Source: Ignavibacteria bacterium
GTDB taxonomy: Bacteria > Bacteroidota > Ignavibacteria > Kapaibacteriales > UBA2268
Length of the DNA: 52,406 nucleotides
Direction: 5' to 3'
NCBI GenBank assembly: GCA_016844745.1
Contig: JAERMQ010000060.1
Location: 1-52,406 of the forward strand
Positions 7,263-14,096 of the stretch are shown one piece after another. Position 1 is the stretch's first letter. Each line of letters begins with the position of its first letter. The translations under genes were made by a program, and so were the position numbers. Below the pieces are notes generated by a model, which did not search any database, had not been told where the DNA came from, and worked only from the letters and a program-made list of their open reading frames with translations.

Positions 7263-7450
7263 TGAAAAGAAGAGACTTTGAGCGGCATTTAACCGATAAT
7301 GGTTGTGGTAAGTTACGTGAAGGTAGTAGTCATTCTATTTGGCAAAATCCAGTAAATTATAAGCAGTCAAGCGTTCCCCGGCATAATGAGATTGTAAAAG
7401 TAACTTGCAAAATAATCTGTAAGCAGCTTGAAATTCCAATGCCGGAATAA
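7262..7450 (+). CDS. hicA: HicA-like mRNA interferase toxin, pair 2
   Basis: 62 residues: MKRRDFERHLTDNGCGKLREGSSHSIWQNP has the HicA catalytic G-S-S-H motif. SSVPRHNEIVKVTCKIICKQLEIP is the conserved second half (vPRHxEi...t.r.IcKqLeip). The start codon overlaps the hicB stop. The gene is intact. Confidence 0.88.
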   Translation: MKRRDFERHLTDNGCGKLREGSSHSIWQNPVNYKQSSVPRHNEIVKVTCKIICKQLEIPMPE

Positions 7451-7492
7451 ATTAATATTATTCAGTTAGATATTTCCCAAATTTTTTCTCCC

Positions 7493-7622
7493 AAAGGTTT
7501 TTTTCTTCCCAGCCTCTTGAAATGCAAAGAACAAAGTGCCCGGAACCATCCTGCCGTAAGGATTCTGCTATTGTGCTTTATATGCAGGTATGAATAAAAT
7601 TACAAAGAGCTTTAAGGTGGTA
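7493..7622 (+). repeat. T9SS-CTD-derived dispersed repeat, copy K
   Basis: Full-length copy with a diverged junction (tatatgcaggtatg) but a recognisable aataaaattacaaagagcttt tail. It separates hicBA pairs 2 and 3. Confidence 0.8.
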
Positions 7623-7724
7623 GGAAAGAAAATTAGATTAAGATGTTGGATATATTCAAATCAAACTTTTCAATAATATAAATTGAAATATAGCGTCAAT
7701 CTTCTAAGATTATGTAAGGAATTA

Positions 7725-7958
7725 ATGATGAAAACTATGAATATATCATTGACAGCGGTATTTAAAAAAGTCCCCGAAGGTTATGTAGCTTTTGTAGAAG
7801 AACTACCTGGTGCAAATACACAAGGCTATACACTTGACGAAGCTAGAACTAATCTTGAAGAAGCCATTCAAATGGTTCTGGAAGGCAACAGAATGTTATC
7901 CGAAGAACAACCAACAGAGAACTCTTTTAAAGAATCTTATCATCTTGCATTAGTCTAA
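7725..7958 (+). CDS. hicB: HicB-like antitoxin, pair 3
   Basis: 77 residues from ATG at 7725, chosen because AAGGA lies 5 bases upstream; the open frame extends back to 7683. The domain MNISLTAVFKKVPEGYVAFVEELPGANTQGYTLDEARTNLEEAIQMVLE is a short HicB (G-Y-x-A-x-v-E-E-l-p-G-a-x-T-Q-G). It is followed 4 bases after the stop by hicA with a GTG start. The gene is intact. Confidence 0.88.
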   Translation: MMKTMNISLTAVFKKVPEGYVAFVEELPGANTQGYTLDEARTNLEEAIQMVLEGNRMLSEEQPTENSFKESYHLALV

Positions 7959-7962
7959 TTCA

Positions 7963-8148
7963 GTGAAAAGAATTGTATTATTAAAACATCTCAAAACAAA
8001 TGGTTGTGAACTGCTAAGGGAAGGAGGGAATCATACAATTTATGTAAACCGTTCGAATAACAAAGTTTCTTCCATACCTCGTCACAATGAAATTTTCAAT
8101 TATTTAGCTAAAAAGATTTGTAAAGACTTGGAAATCCCTATTATTTAA
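7963..8148 (+). CDS. hicA: HicA-like mRNA interferase toxin, pair 3
   Basis: 61 residues from GTG at 7963. VLLKHLKTNGCELLREGGNHTIYVNR carries the HicA G-x-x-H core, here G-G-N-H instead of G-S-S-H. SSIPRHNEIFNYLAKKICKDLEIP completes the domain. It is related to pair 2 in the second half only. The gene is intact. Confidence 0.87.
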   Translation: MKRIVLLKHLKTNGCELLREGGNHTIYVNRSNNKVSSIPRHNEIFNYLAKKICKDLEIPII

Positions 8149-8161
8149 ATATTAAAATTAA

Positions 8162-8245
8162 GCGCTTTTTCTTCCCTGCCTCTTGAAATGCAGAAAACAA
8201 AGTGACAGGCACCATTCTGCAGCAAGGATTGTGCTATTGTGCTTC
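8162..8245 (+). repeat. T9SS-CTD-derived dispersed repeat, copy L
   Basis: Last copy of the array, cut off at gtgcttca, where it abuts and slightly overlaps the stop codon of the convergent MBL gene. This marks the right edge of the cassette array. Confidence 0.8.
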
Positions 8246-9185
8246 AATAAACATCCATATCCTGGGCAGAGCGAACATCGCCATCCCACTTGGTCTTTAC
8301 CTGCCTCACCAATTCTTCATCCGAATCGCCCCAGTACAACTGATGATAAAGTAACAGCAGTTTAGGATTTATTTTCGACGCAATTTCTCCCAATTCGTAA
8401 GTTGAAGTATGATAATGACTATGATAATTCTGCCATTTCGGTACGCGGGTTTTAAAAGTCTCGGCTGAATACACTTCGTGAATCAAAATATCGACACCTT
8501 TGCATTTAGCAATAAGATTCTCAGACGGCTTGGTATCTCCCGAAATCGCAATTCTTCTATCAATTGTAGTTATGATAAAGCCATAGGATTCTTTCCATGA
8601 ACCATGCTCATTACGGAATGCCTCGACTGTTATATTCGAATCCTTATAAATCACACCCTCAGAGTATTCATGAGTTGTAGCTTTCCATCCGTGAACAGTT
8701 GCATGTTCCAAGCCATGAAGACGCATATCAATATCTTCATCATATGCTTTAATAATATGCTCAACCATATTGTAAATCCCTTTTGGACCATATAACTCGA
8801 GCGGAACAGAGCGTCCCATCACCCAGGGAGTGAATATCAAATCAGGCAGCCCAAGAGTATGGTCGGAATGTAAATGGGTTATAAATAGATGATGGATTTT
8901 CTTTACATCGAATCCCTGAAATGAGCCGCCATACTTAGGATTCAGCCGGGAGGCATTGCGCACTACGCCGGGACCGCAATCGAAAATATACGGTTCTCCA
9001 TTTACAAAAATGGCGACAGAAATACCGGAATGTTTCGGGTCGGGATTTGGAGTGCCTGTGCCTAAGAATACTATTTTTGTTTGCTCCGATGGCTTGATGA
9101 TACTATTGTTTTCGTTCTCTTTGCTAAAAGAAAAGGATAAACCTAATGAAAGAATTATTAAGATTATTAGAAGCAATTTCATCAT
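8244..9185 (-). CDS. Exported metallo-beta-lactamase-fold hydrolase (RNase Z-like)
   Basis: 313 residues. An N-terminal hydrophobic segment (about 3-20, LLLIILIILSLGLSFSF) looks like a Sec signal or lipid-free anchor. The MBL domain follows: IVFLGTGTPNPDP (about 38-50), FDCGPG (about 68-73), then the zinc motif HLHSDH (104-109), and later AISGDT and LLLLYHQL. The TGTP...DCG pattern is that of RNase Z/arylsulfatase-like MBL proteins, and secretion makes a tRNA-processing role unlikely. A small-molecule hydrolase outside the cytoplasm is the safer inference. Confidence 0.85.
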   Translation of the reverse strand: MMKLLLIILIILSLGLSFSFSKENENNSIIKPSEQTKIVFLGTGTPNPDPKHSGISVAIFVNGEPYIFDCGPGVVRNASRLNPKYGGSFQGFDVKKIHHLFITHLHSDHTLGLPDLIFTPWVMGRSVPLELYGPKGIYNMVEHIIKAYDEDIDMRLHGLEHATVHGWKATTHEYSEGVIYKDSNITVEAFRNEHGSWKESYGFIITTIDRRIAISGDTKPSENLIAKCKGVDILIHEVYSAETFKTRVPKWQNYHSHYHTSTYELGEIASKINPKLLLLYHQLYWGDSDEELVRQVKTKWDGDVRSAQDMDVY

Positions 9186-9274
9186 TTTTTAATCCCATTA
9201 ATAAATATTCTACAAAAATAATTGATTAAATTTGCATAGTATGTAAAAATAATAAAATATATCTTGGATTGAGT

Positions 9275-9682
9275 ATGAAAAATCTAAAGTGGAATCTTAT
9301 TTTAAAACTGTCTATGTTCGGATTGGCAATAGCGATTGCTACTTTGTACTGGATATCATCGTCTATTGAGCCTTATTTTTGGCTTGCAATACTATTAATA
9401 TGTGCCTATTTGATTGCCAAATTCTCCGAATCGAAGCCGTTTTTACATGGATTTTTCGTTTGTATTTTGAATAGTGTTTGGGTAACATCCGCTCATATTA
9501 TTTTTTTCGGAACATATATAGCTCATCATCCTGAACAGGCTGCAATGATGCAATCGAATCCAATGCCGGTTTCCCATAAAACATTAATGTTGATTACGGG
9601 TGCTTTGATTGGAATTATTACAGGATTAATTCTCGGTTTATTCTCAGTTATAGCCAATAAAATAATAAAAAAGAAAGGATGA
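9275..9682 (+). CDS. Small multi-pass membrane protein
   Basis: About 135 residues with four hydrophobic segments (near 10-28, 36-50, 58-80, 105-128) and a basic C-terminus (NKIIKKKG). ATG at 9275 was chosen, though a TTG at 9269 is in frame. Met-rich HHPEQAAMMQSNPMPVSHK forms a loop between segments 3 and 4. No family is recognised. It precedes the TfoX-like gene by one base and is probably co-transcribed with it. Confidence 0.75.
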   Translation: MKNLKWNLILKLSMFGLAIAIATLYWISSSIEPYFWLAILLICAYLIAKFSESKPFLHGFFVCILNSVWVTSAHIIFFGTYIAHHPEQAAMMQSNPMPVSHKTLMLITGALIGIITGLILGLFSVIANKIIKKKG

Positions 9683-9683
9683 A

Positions 9684-10031
9684 TTGTTGACTGAACAGGA
9701 ACAATATTTTATAGATTTATTAGCCCATATACCGGAAGCAAAGCAAAGCAAAATGTTTGGGGCTTTGTGCGTGAAAATGCCGAATGGGAAATCTCCTGCA
9801 ATGATTTACAAAGATGAATTGGTTGTCAAATTATCCGGAGATGCACACGATAAAGCTATAAAACTTAATGGTGCTAAACTCTTTGACCCTATGGACGGAA
9901 GACCAATGAAGGAATGGATTGTAATTCCGGTAGCACATAAATCGATGTGGCTGGAATTTATTCTTATTGCGGCAGAAGCTGCTGCATCAGTAGTTGTAAA
10001 AGCTAAGAAGAAAAAAAAAGCTAGTCTTTAA
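9684..10031 (+). CDS. TfoX/Sxy N-terminal-domain-like protein
   Basis: 115 residues with a TTG start at 9684, one base after the upstream stop. MFGALCVKMPNGKSPAMIYKDELVVKL resembles the TfoX N-terminal domain (M-F-G-x-x-x-x-x-x-G-x-x-f-a-x-i-x-x-d-x-l-x-l-K). The segment FDPMDGRPMKEWIVIP and a helix ending in Lys-rich AKKKKKASL follow. The family is also found as stand-alone proteins of unknown role, so competence regulation should not be assumed. Confidence 0.75.
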   Translation: MLTEQEQYFIDLLAHIPEAKQSKMFGALCVKMPNGKSPAMIYKDELVVKLSGDAHDKAIKLNGAKLFDPMDGRPMKEWIVIPVAHKSMWLEFILIAAEAAASVVVKAKKKKKASL

Positions 10032-10037
10032 ATAATA

Positions 10038-10085
10038 AATGTCATTCCTGCGAATGAGGTTGTGTGAAAGTCAAGAAGAATGTCA
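10038..10085. repeat. Dispersed repeat segment (half MITE)
   Basis: The stretch gtcattcctgcgaatgaggttgtgtgaaagtc matches, in inverted orientation and with few changes, 35974-36018 beside the MITE near 35905. It looks like one side of a mobile palindromic element. Confidence 0.6.
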
Positions 10086-10102
10086 TTTCAATCTAATCAA
10101 AA

Positions 10103-11611
10103 TTATCTGTAAATCATTACCTTTTTCGTTCTTTCGAATAAACCTGCGTGTATATTGATAAAAAATATTCCATCGTTCATTAAAGATGTCTCAAAATTCA
10201 ATTCATGAAGACCTGGAGTCATTAATTCATCGGCGATAGCAGAAATTTTCCTTCCCATTAAATCAAATATTTTTACAATAACCTGCTCACTTATAATAAG
10301 ATTGAATTTTACTGATATAATTGATTGGATAGGGTCGAATGATGTCTCGAATAAATTGATTGTTGCCGGTTCAATTGATTCGTCCATTGAATTTGGATTT
10401 TGCACCAGGACTGAAAATGTTGTTGATGAGCTAAACAAACCATCAGAAATTGTAGCTTTAATGACTAATGAGCCATATTTTCCGGGTGTAGGATTAATCG
10501 TGAGAATCCTGTTTGTTCCTTTGCTTGTGACCGATATTCCTGTATCCGCAATAATCTCAGGCTTTGATGAGGAAAAAGAAAACTGAAGATTATCAGGCTT
10601 TTCATCATCGACTACAATATTGATTTTTATTGGTTTTGTTGCCGGAACATCCTGGTCGGGAATTTGATAAATCGAAGGAGGAAGATTAGACAATAAATCA
10701 GTGATATCACGAAAGTAAATAGAACTGTCAATCCCAACGTATATTGTTGAACCGGTACCGGCAAAACAGTATGAATTTTCCGAAGGAATGTTATAATTCA
10801 CATCCTTCCAAACCTGACCTTTATTGGTTGAAATGAACACACCGCCATGATAGGTTGCCGCTAAAATAAATTTGCTGTGCGAATACAAATCGAAGATAGC
10901 TGTGGACTTCAAACCATAAACAATCCTTTGATTTCCTGTTGTTTCGTTATTATGATAGAATATTCCGTCTGCCGTGCCGACAATAACGTTGGAATCGATA
11001 GGCGCTAAAGCTGTTATATTTCTGTTAATTATGCTGCCATTAACCCCTACCCACCTGGCGCCATTATCCCAAGAATAATATAAGCCTGTATTAGCGCCGG
11101 TATAAATATATTTACCATTTTTAGCAAAGGCATTGATAGCTGAACCTTTCTGCAATCCTTGGTTAGCCGCATCCCAATTAATTCCCCAATTTGTAGTATA
11201 ATACACTCCAAGTTCTGCACCACTCAAAATCATTGAATCAAGAACAAGGAAAGCCCTGATATTTTTGATTAATCCATTTTTTATTTTAGACCATGAGGAG
11301 CCGTTGTCTGAAGTGTAAAAAATATTTGATTCCGTTCCGACGAAAATATAATCACCTGCTAATTTAATGGCTTGAACATTAAGGTTCGACATATCCCCTG
11401 ATATATTTGTCCAGGAAAGTCCCTTATCGGGAGAGTAGAAAACTCCTTTCCCATAAGTTCCTACATACATTTCGTTGTTTCTAATTTCCATAGAAGCTAC
11501 ATCGGCGCCGAAATTAAAATCAAACTTCTTCCATTGAGCTGAAAGCGTTCCTGAAATAAGAAACAAAATAATAATACTCTTCATGCCAAATAGCATGCGT
11601 CTTGAATTCAT
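10103..11611 (-). CDS. T9SS-sorted beta-propeller (BNR/photosystem-II-stability-like) protein
   Basis: 502 residues with an N-terminal signal (about 8-25, ending LSAQ). Repeated blades of the type YVGTYGKGVFYSPDKGLSWTN occur at roughly 45-300 (SPDKGLSW, TSDNGSSW, TTNWGINW, SWDNGARW, STNKGQVW), i.e. Asp-box/sialidase-like repeats. Next come an Ig/cadherin-like domain (about 310-400, PDQDVPATKPIKINIVVDDE) and a C-terminal T9SS type A sorting domain (about 425-502, VKIFDLMGRKISAIADEL...GIFFINI...KKVMIYR). It is probably a cell-surface or secreted protein. The substrate is unknown. Confidence 0.85.
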   Translation of the reverse strand: MNSRRMLFGMKSIIILFLISGTLSAQWKKFDFNFGADVASMEIRNNEMYVGTYGKGVFYSPDKGLSWTNISGDMSNLNVQAIKLAGDYIFVGTESNIFYTSDNGSSWSKIKNGLIKNIRAFLVLDSMILSGAELGVYYTTNWGINWDAANQGLQKGSAINAFAKNGKYIYTGANTGLYYSWDNGARWVGVNGSIINRNITALAPIDSNVIVGTADGIFYHNNETTGNQRIVYGLKSTAIFDLYSHSKFILAATYHGGVFISTNKGQVWKDVNYNIPSENSYCFAGTGSTIYVGIDSSIYFRDITDLLSNLPPSIYQIPDQDVPATKPIKINIVVDDEKPDNLQFSFSSSKPEIIADTGISVTSKGTNRILTINPTPGKYGSLVIKATISDGLFSSSTTFSVLVQNPNSMDESIEPATINLFETSFDPIQSIISVKFNLIISEQVIVKIFDLMGRKISAIADELMTPGLHELNFETSLMNDGIFFINIHAGLFERTKKVMIYR

Positions 11612-11796
11612 ATGACCTCCGCTTTTTTAACAATTTAAAGCGTTACAAATTAATTCTTTTTTTTGAATCGTAATACTACTTTTTTCAGAAAAAATAAGTA
11701 AATTTAATCACTGATATAAGACTCTCAATTTCAATGGGAAATTTTGAAAAGTTGAATTGAATAAGATTTTGAGTCCTATCTAAAAACCAAAAATTG

Positions 11797-11870
11797 AATT
11801 CCAAAGTACAACTTTGGAATTAGTAAATCATTGATATATCACATTTCAAAATTGCGATTTTGGAATGTAA
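11797..11870. repeat. Two short palindromes in the intergenic region
   Basis: ATTCCAAAG-TACAA-CTTTGGAAT near 11800 and ACATTTCAAAAT-TGCG-ATTTTGGAATGT near 11842 are adjacent hairpins in the ~320-bp gap (11612-11932) between the T9SS gene and the tatD locus. I see no gene in this gap. Confidence 0.7.
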
Positions 11871-11932
11871 TTATCATAAAAAATACTTTTTTGAGAGGAC
11901 TCAATTTTAAATATTATTTAAAAGGATTTATC

Positions 11933-12637
11933 CTATAAATTGGGGAAATATTTGATACTGAATCTTGGAAGTGAATACCATGACCATGCTTCCAGTTTTG
12001 TTTTATTATCCTGAAAAAATATTTCCGTTCTATTGAAATGAAAATCCAATCGCCATTCCATTGATGGACAAATAAGCCCGAAGGAAGTGTTTATATTCGA
12101 AATAAAACCAAGCCCGGTATTAAATCCCATAAGGTTTTTCTTCCCTGCATCGTCAATTGTTATAATAGACAAACCACCGCTAAAAAACAGGTTTATTCTA
12201 CCGTAAGGATTTGCAATCCAAATTGAACTTAGCTCATAGAATGTAAAATATATTGGAGGTCTTTCACCCCAATTATTTTTTCTATGCTCTTCGACTATTT
12301 TTTTATTAACTGAGTAAAGATATGTGAATTCAAGGATAAGGTAATCATAAGGTGAATATAGGACATCACCGCCGTAAGCCAGAATACCATCCCAGGATTG
12401 TGATACTTCAGTATTGTCAGGCTTATAAATATTATCTACAATCGTATTGAATGCTATTACTCCGCCAAATCCTAAAAATTTTTTATATGGATTAAACAAT
12501 GAGTCTCCTTCATCAAGGGATATCGCTTCGCGATTTTTTGTTTTTATGTTCTGGGCAGATATTTCAGTACCTAAAGAAAGAAATAAGATTATTATTAAAA
12601 TAAGCTTAAAGAGTTTTTTTGCATTTTGGGTAGTCAT
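11933..12637 (-). CDS. Exported barrel-like protein encoded in frame with the end of tatD
   Basis: From an internal ATG at 12637 the frame gives 234 residues beginning MTTQNAKKLFKLILIIILF. This is a good Sec signal peptide with a KK n-region, a hydrophobic core and a TEISAQ cleavage site. A GAGG Shine-Dalgarno-like motif lies 7-8 bases before the ATG. The mature part alternates aromatic and polar residues (FGGVIAFNTIVD, LILEFTYLYSV, RINLFFSGGLSII, MEWRLDFHFNRTEIFF) and ends in ...FSIKYF-N-L, typical of outer-membrane beta-barrels. The upstream tatD frame has no stop before this region, so it could be either a separate overlapping gene or a TatD fusion. The signal peptide favours a separate product. 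Confidence 0.6.
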   Translation of the reverse strand: MTTQNAKKLFKLILIIILFLSLGTEISAQNIKTKNREAISLDEGDSLFNPYKKFLGFGGVIAFNTIVDNIYKPDNTEVSQSWDGILAYGGDVLYSPYDYLILEFTYLYSVNKKIVEEHRKNNWGERPPIYFTFYELSSIWIANPYGRINLFFSGGLSIITIDDAGKKNLMGFNTGLGFISNINTSFGLICPSMEWRLDFHFNRTEIFFQDNKTKLEAWSWYSLPRFSIKYFPNL

Positions 12638-13357
12638 TGAAATTACCTCTTCAATATTGATTTTTTTTATTTCAGCAATTTTTTCTGCTATCATCTTTAG
12701 ATTTGCAGGTTCGTTTCTTTTCCCTCTGTAGGGAGGAGGAGCCATATAGGGGCTGTCGGTTTCCAATAACAATCTATCCATCGGCACAATACTGACAACC
12801 TCTGATAAAGTACTTTTTTTGAATGTAATATTACCTGTGAATGAGATGTGGAATCCCAAATCCAATGCTTTTTGTGCCATATCGGGAGAGCCGGAAAAAC
12901 AATGCAGAACTCCAGATAATGAAGCTGATTTAAAGCCGGTCAAAATATCCATAACATCCTCGTCGGCTTTCCGATTGTGGATTATCATCGGAAGATTTCT
13001 TGCTACAGCAATGTCAATTTGTTGACTAAATACTTTTTTCTGGACTTCGGGAGTTGTAAAGTCATAAAAATAATCCAGTCCGATTTCTCCAATAGCTACG
13101 GTTCTAGTCCTGTGGCTTCTTTCCTCAATTTCTGCAAGTACTTTGCCATCTACTTCATTTGCATGATGAGGATGAACACCAATACCGCAATATAGCAATT
13201 CATTAGAAGCTGCTAATTGTTGAAGATTTTCGAATCCTTTCATTTCAATAGCCGGCATGATTATTTTTTCAACACCGGCATCAATTGCGCGCTGAAGCAT
13301 ATCCTGCCTGTCGTCGTCGAATTTCTCCGTATCTATATGAGCGTGAGTATCTATCAT
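11933..13357 (-). CDS. tatD: TatD-family metal-dependent DNase, frame open into a downstream exported domain
   Basis: The first ~255 of 474 residues are a complete TatD domain: MIDTHAHID (metal ligands His5, His7), IGEIGLDYFYDF (Glu ligand), MIIHNRKAD, GVLHCFSGS and LLLETDSPYMAPPPYRGKRNEP. These are the metal-binding and substrate motifs of TatD/YcfH hydrolases (3'-5' exonuclease of the TIM-barrel amidohydrolase clan). TatD proteins usually end just after ...NAKKLF. Here the frame continues, without a stop, into a signal-peptide-like stretch and a barrel-like domain. The start overlaps the peroxiredoxin stop by 4 bases, so the two form an operon. An assembly or natural stop-loss could explain the fusion. 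Confidence 0.85.
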   Translation of the reverse strand: MIDTHAHIDTEKFDDDRQDMLQRAIDAGVEKIIMPAIEMKGFENLQQLAASNELLYCGIGVHPHHANEVDGKVLAEIEERSHRTRTVAIGEIGLDYFYDFTTPEVQKKVFSQQIDIAVARNLPMIIHNRKADEDVMDILTGFKSASLSGVLHCFSGSPDMAQKALDLGFHISFTGNITFKKSTLSEVVSIVPMDRLLLETDSPYMAPPPYRGKRNEPANLKMIAEKIAEIKKINIEEVISMTTQNAKKLFKLILIIILFLSLGTEISAQNIKTKNREAISLDEGDSLFNPYKKFLGFGGVIAFNTIVDNIYKPDNTEVSQSWDGILAYGGDVLYSPYDYLILEFTYLYSVNKKIVEEHRKNNWGERPPIYFTFYELSSIWIANPYGRINLFFSGGLSIITIDDAGKKNLMGFNTGLGFISNINTSFGLICPSMEWRLDFHFNRTEIFFQDNKTKLEAWSWYSLPRFSIKYFPNL

Positions 13358-13821
13358 TTTGAAAGCCGTTCTAAAACTTCAATTACTTCTTCGGAATGTC
13401 CTTCTACTGTGACCTTTGGAAAGATATGTACGATTTCTCCTTTTGGTGATATGATATATGTTGTCCTGATAACTCCCATATATTTCTTACCATATAGCGA
13501 TTTTTCACCAATAACATTATATAAATTGCAGATTGTTTTATCGTGGTCCGGCGCTAAAAGAAAATTCAGGTTGAATTTAGAGGTAAAATTATCATGCGAT
13601 TTCTGATTATCCGGGCTAACCCCGATAATTTTAGCATTCAGCTTCGAGATTTGTTCGTTATAGTCTCGAAAACTGCATGCCTGCTTGGTGCAGCCGCTTG
13701 TATTATCCTTAGGATAGAAATACAGGACAATCCATTTTCCGGCAAAATCGCTTAATGCTATTTTTTTATTATCAATTTCAAATGAGAAATCCGGTGCTTT
13801 AGTGTTTAGTTGTAATGCCAT
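13354..13821 (-). CDS. bcp: Thioredoxin-dependent peroxiredoxin, BCP/PrxQ type
   Basis: 155 residues, typical BCP length. LYFYPKDNTSGCTKQACSFRD gives the peroxidatic Cys44 (T-S-G-C-T) and the resolving Cys49 five residues later, the PrxQ alpha-2 type arrangement. IGVSPD and the final STY-like IISPKGEI...KVTVEGHSEEVIEVL complete the AhpC/TSA fold. It reduces hydroperoxides in the cytoplasm using thioredoxin. It is translationally coupled to tatD through an ATGA overlap. Confidence 0.93.
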   Translation of the reverse strand: MALQLNTKAPDFSFEIDNKKIALSDFAGKWIVLYFYPKDNTSGCTKQACSFRDYNEQISKLNAKIIGVSPDNQKSHDNFTSKFNLNFLLAPDHDKTICNLYNVIGEKSLYGKKYMGVIRTTYIISPKGEIVHIFPKVTVEGHSEEVIEVLERLSK

Positions 13822-13950
13822 TTATAATTTCTTAATAATATTAATCAAAATATCTTAAAATCAAATTAATTTCGTATGTAATATTTGAATGTTACTCCGA
13901 AAATGTAATTGAATAAAACTAAAAATTGGAAGAATGTCATTTACAAATTC

Positions 13951-14046
13951 AAAAGAAATCCCCCCTACCCCCCTTTTTCAAAGGGGGATTAAACAATATT
14001 TTTCTTATCCCCCTTTGAAAAAGGGGGGTAGGGGGGATTTCTTTTT
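13951..14046. repeat. ~96-bp near-perfect hairpin (REP/MITE-like)
   Basis: Arms of ~40 bases (aaagaaatccccccta... and its complement) flank a ~16-base AT-rich loop in the gap between dnaX and bcp. The C-run/G-run arms make a very stable stem that could serve as a bidirectional terminator. The only other G/C-run hairpin seen is the different one at 40794. Confidence 0.9.
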
Positions 14047-14096
14047 GTTATAAAATTGATTACTTCCATATTTCATTACAATTTAAAATTTAAATC

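Noticed and set aside
1..8250. Chromosomal integron cassette array with attC sites
   Set aside because: Layout is similar (small TA genes plus repeats), but I see no GTTRRRY/RYYYAAC core pairs in the repeats, one cassette is reversed, and no integrase gene is in the window. The repeats instead translate as sorting-domain ends.
9269..9682. TTG start at 9269 for the small membrane protein
   Set aside because: An ATG two codons later is more likely; the TTG adds only two residues and has no better ribosome-binding context.
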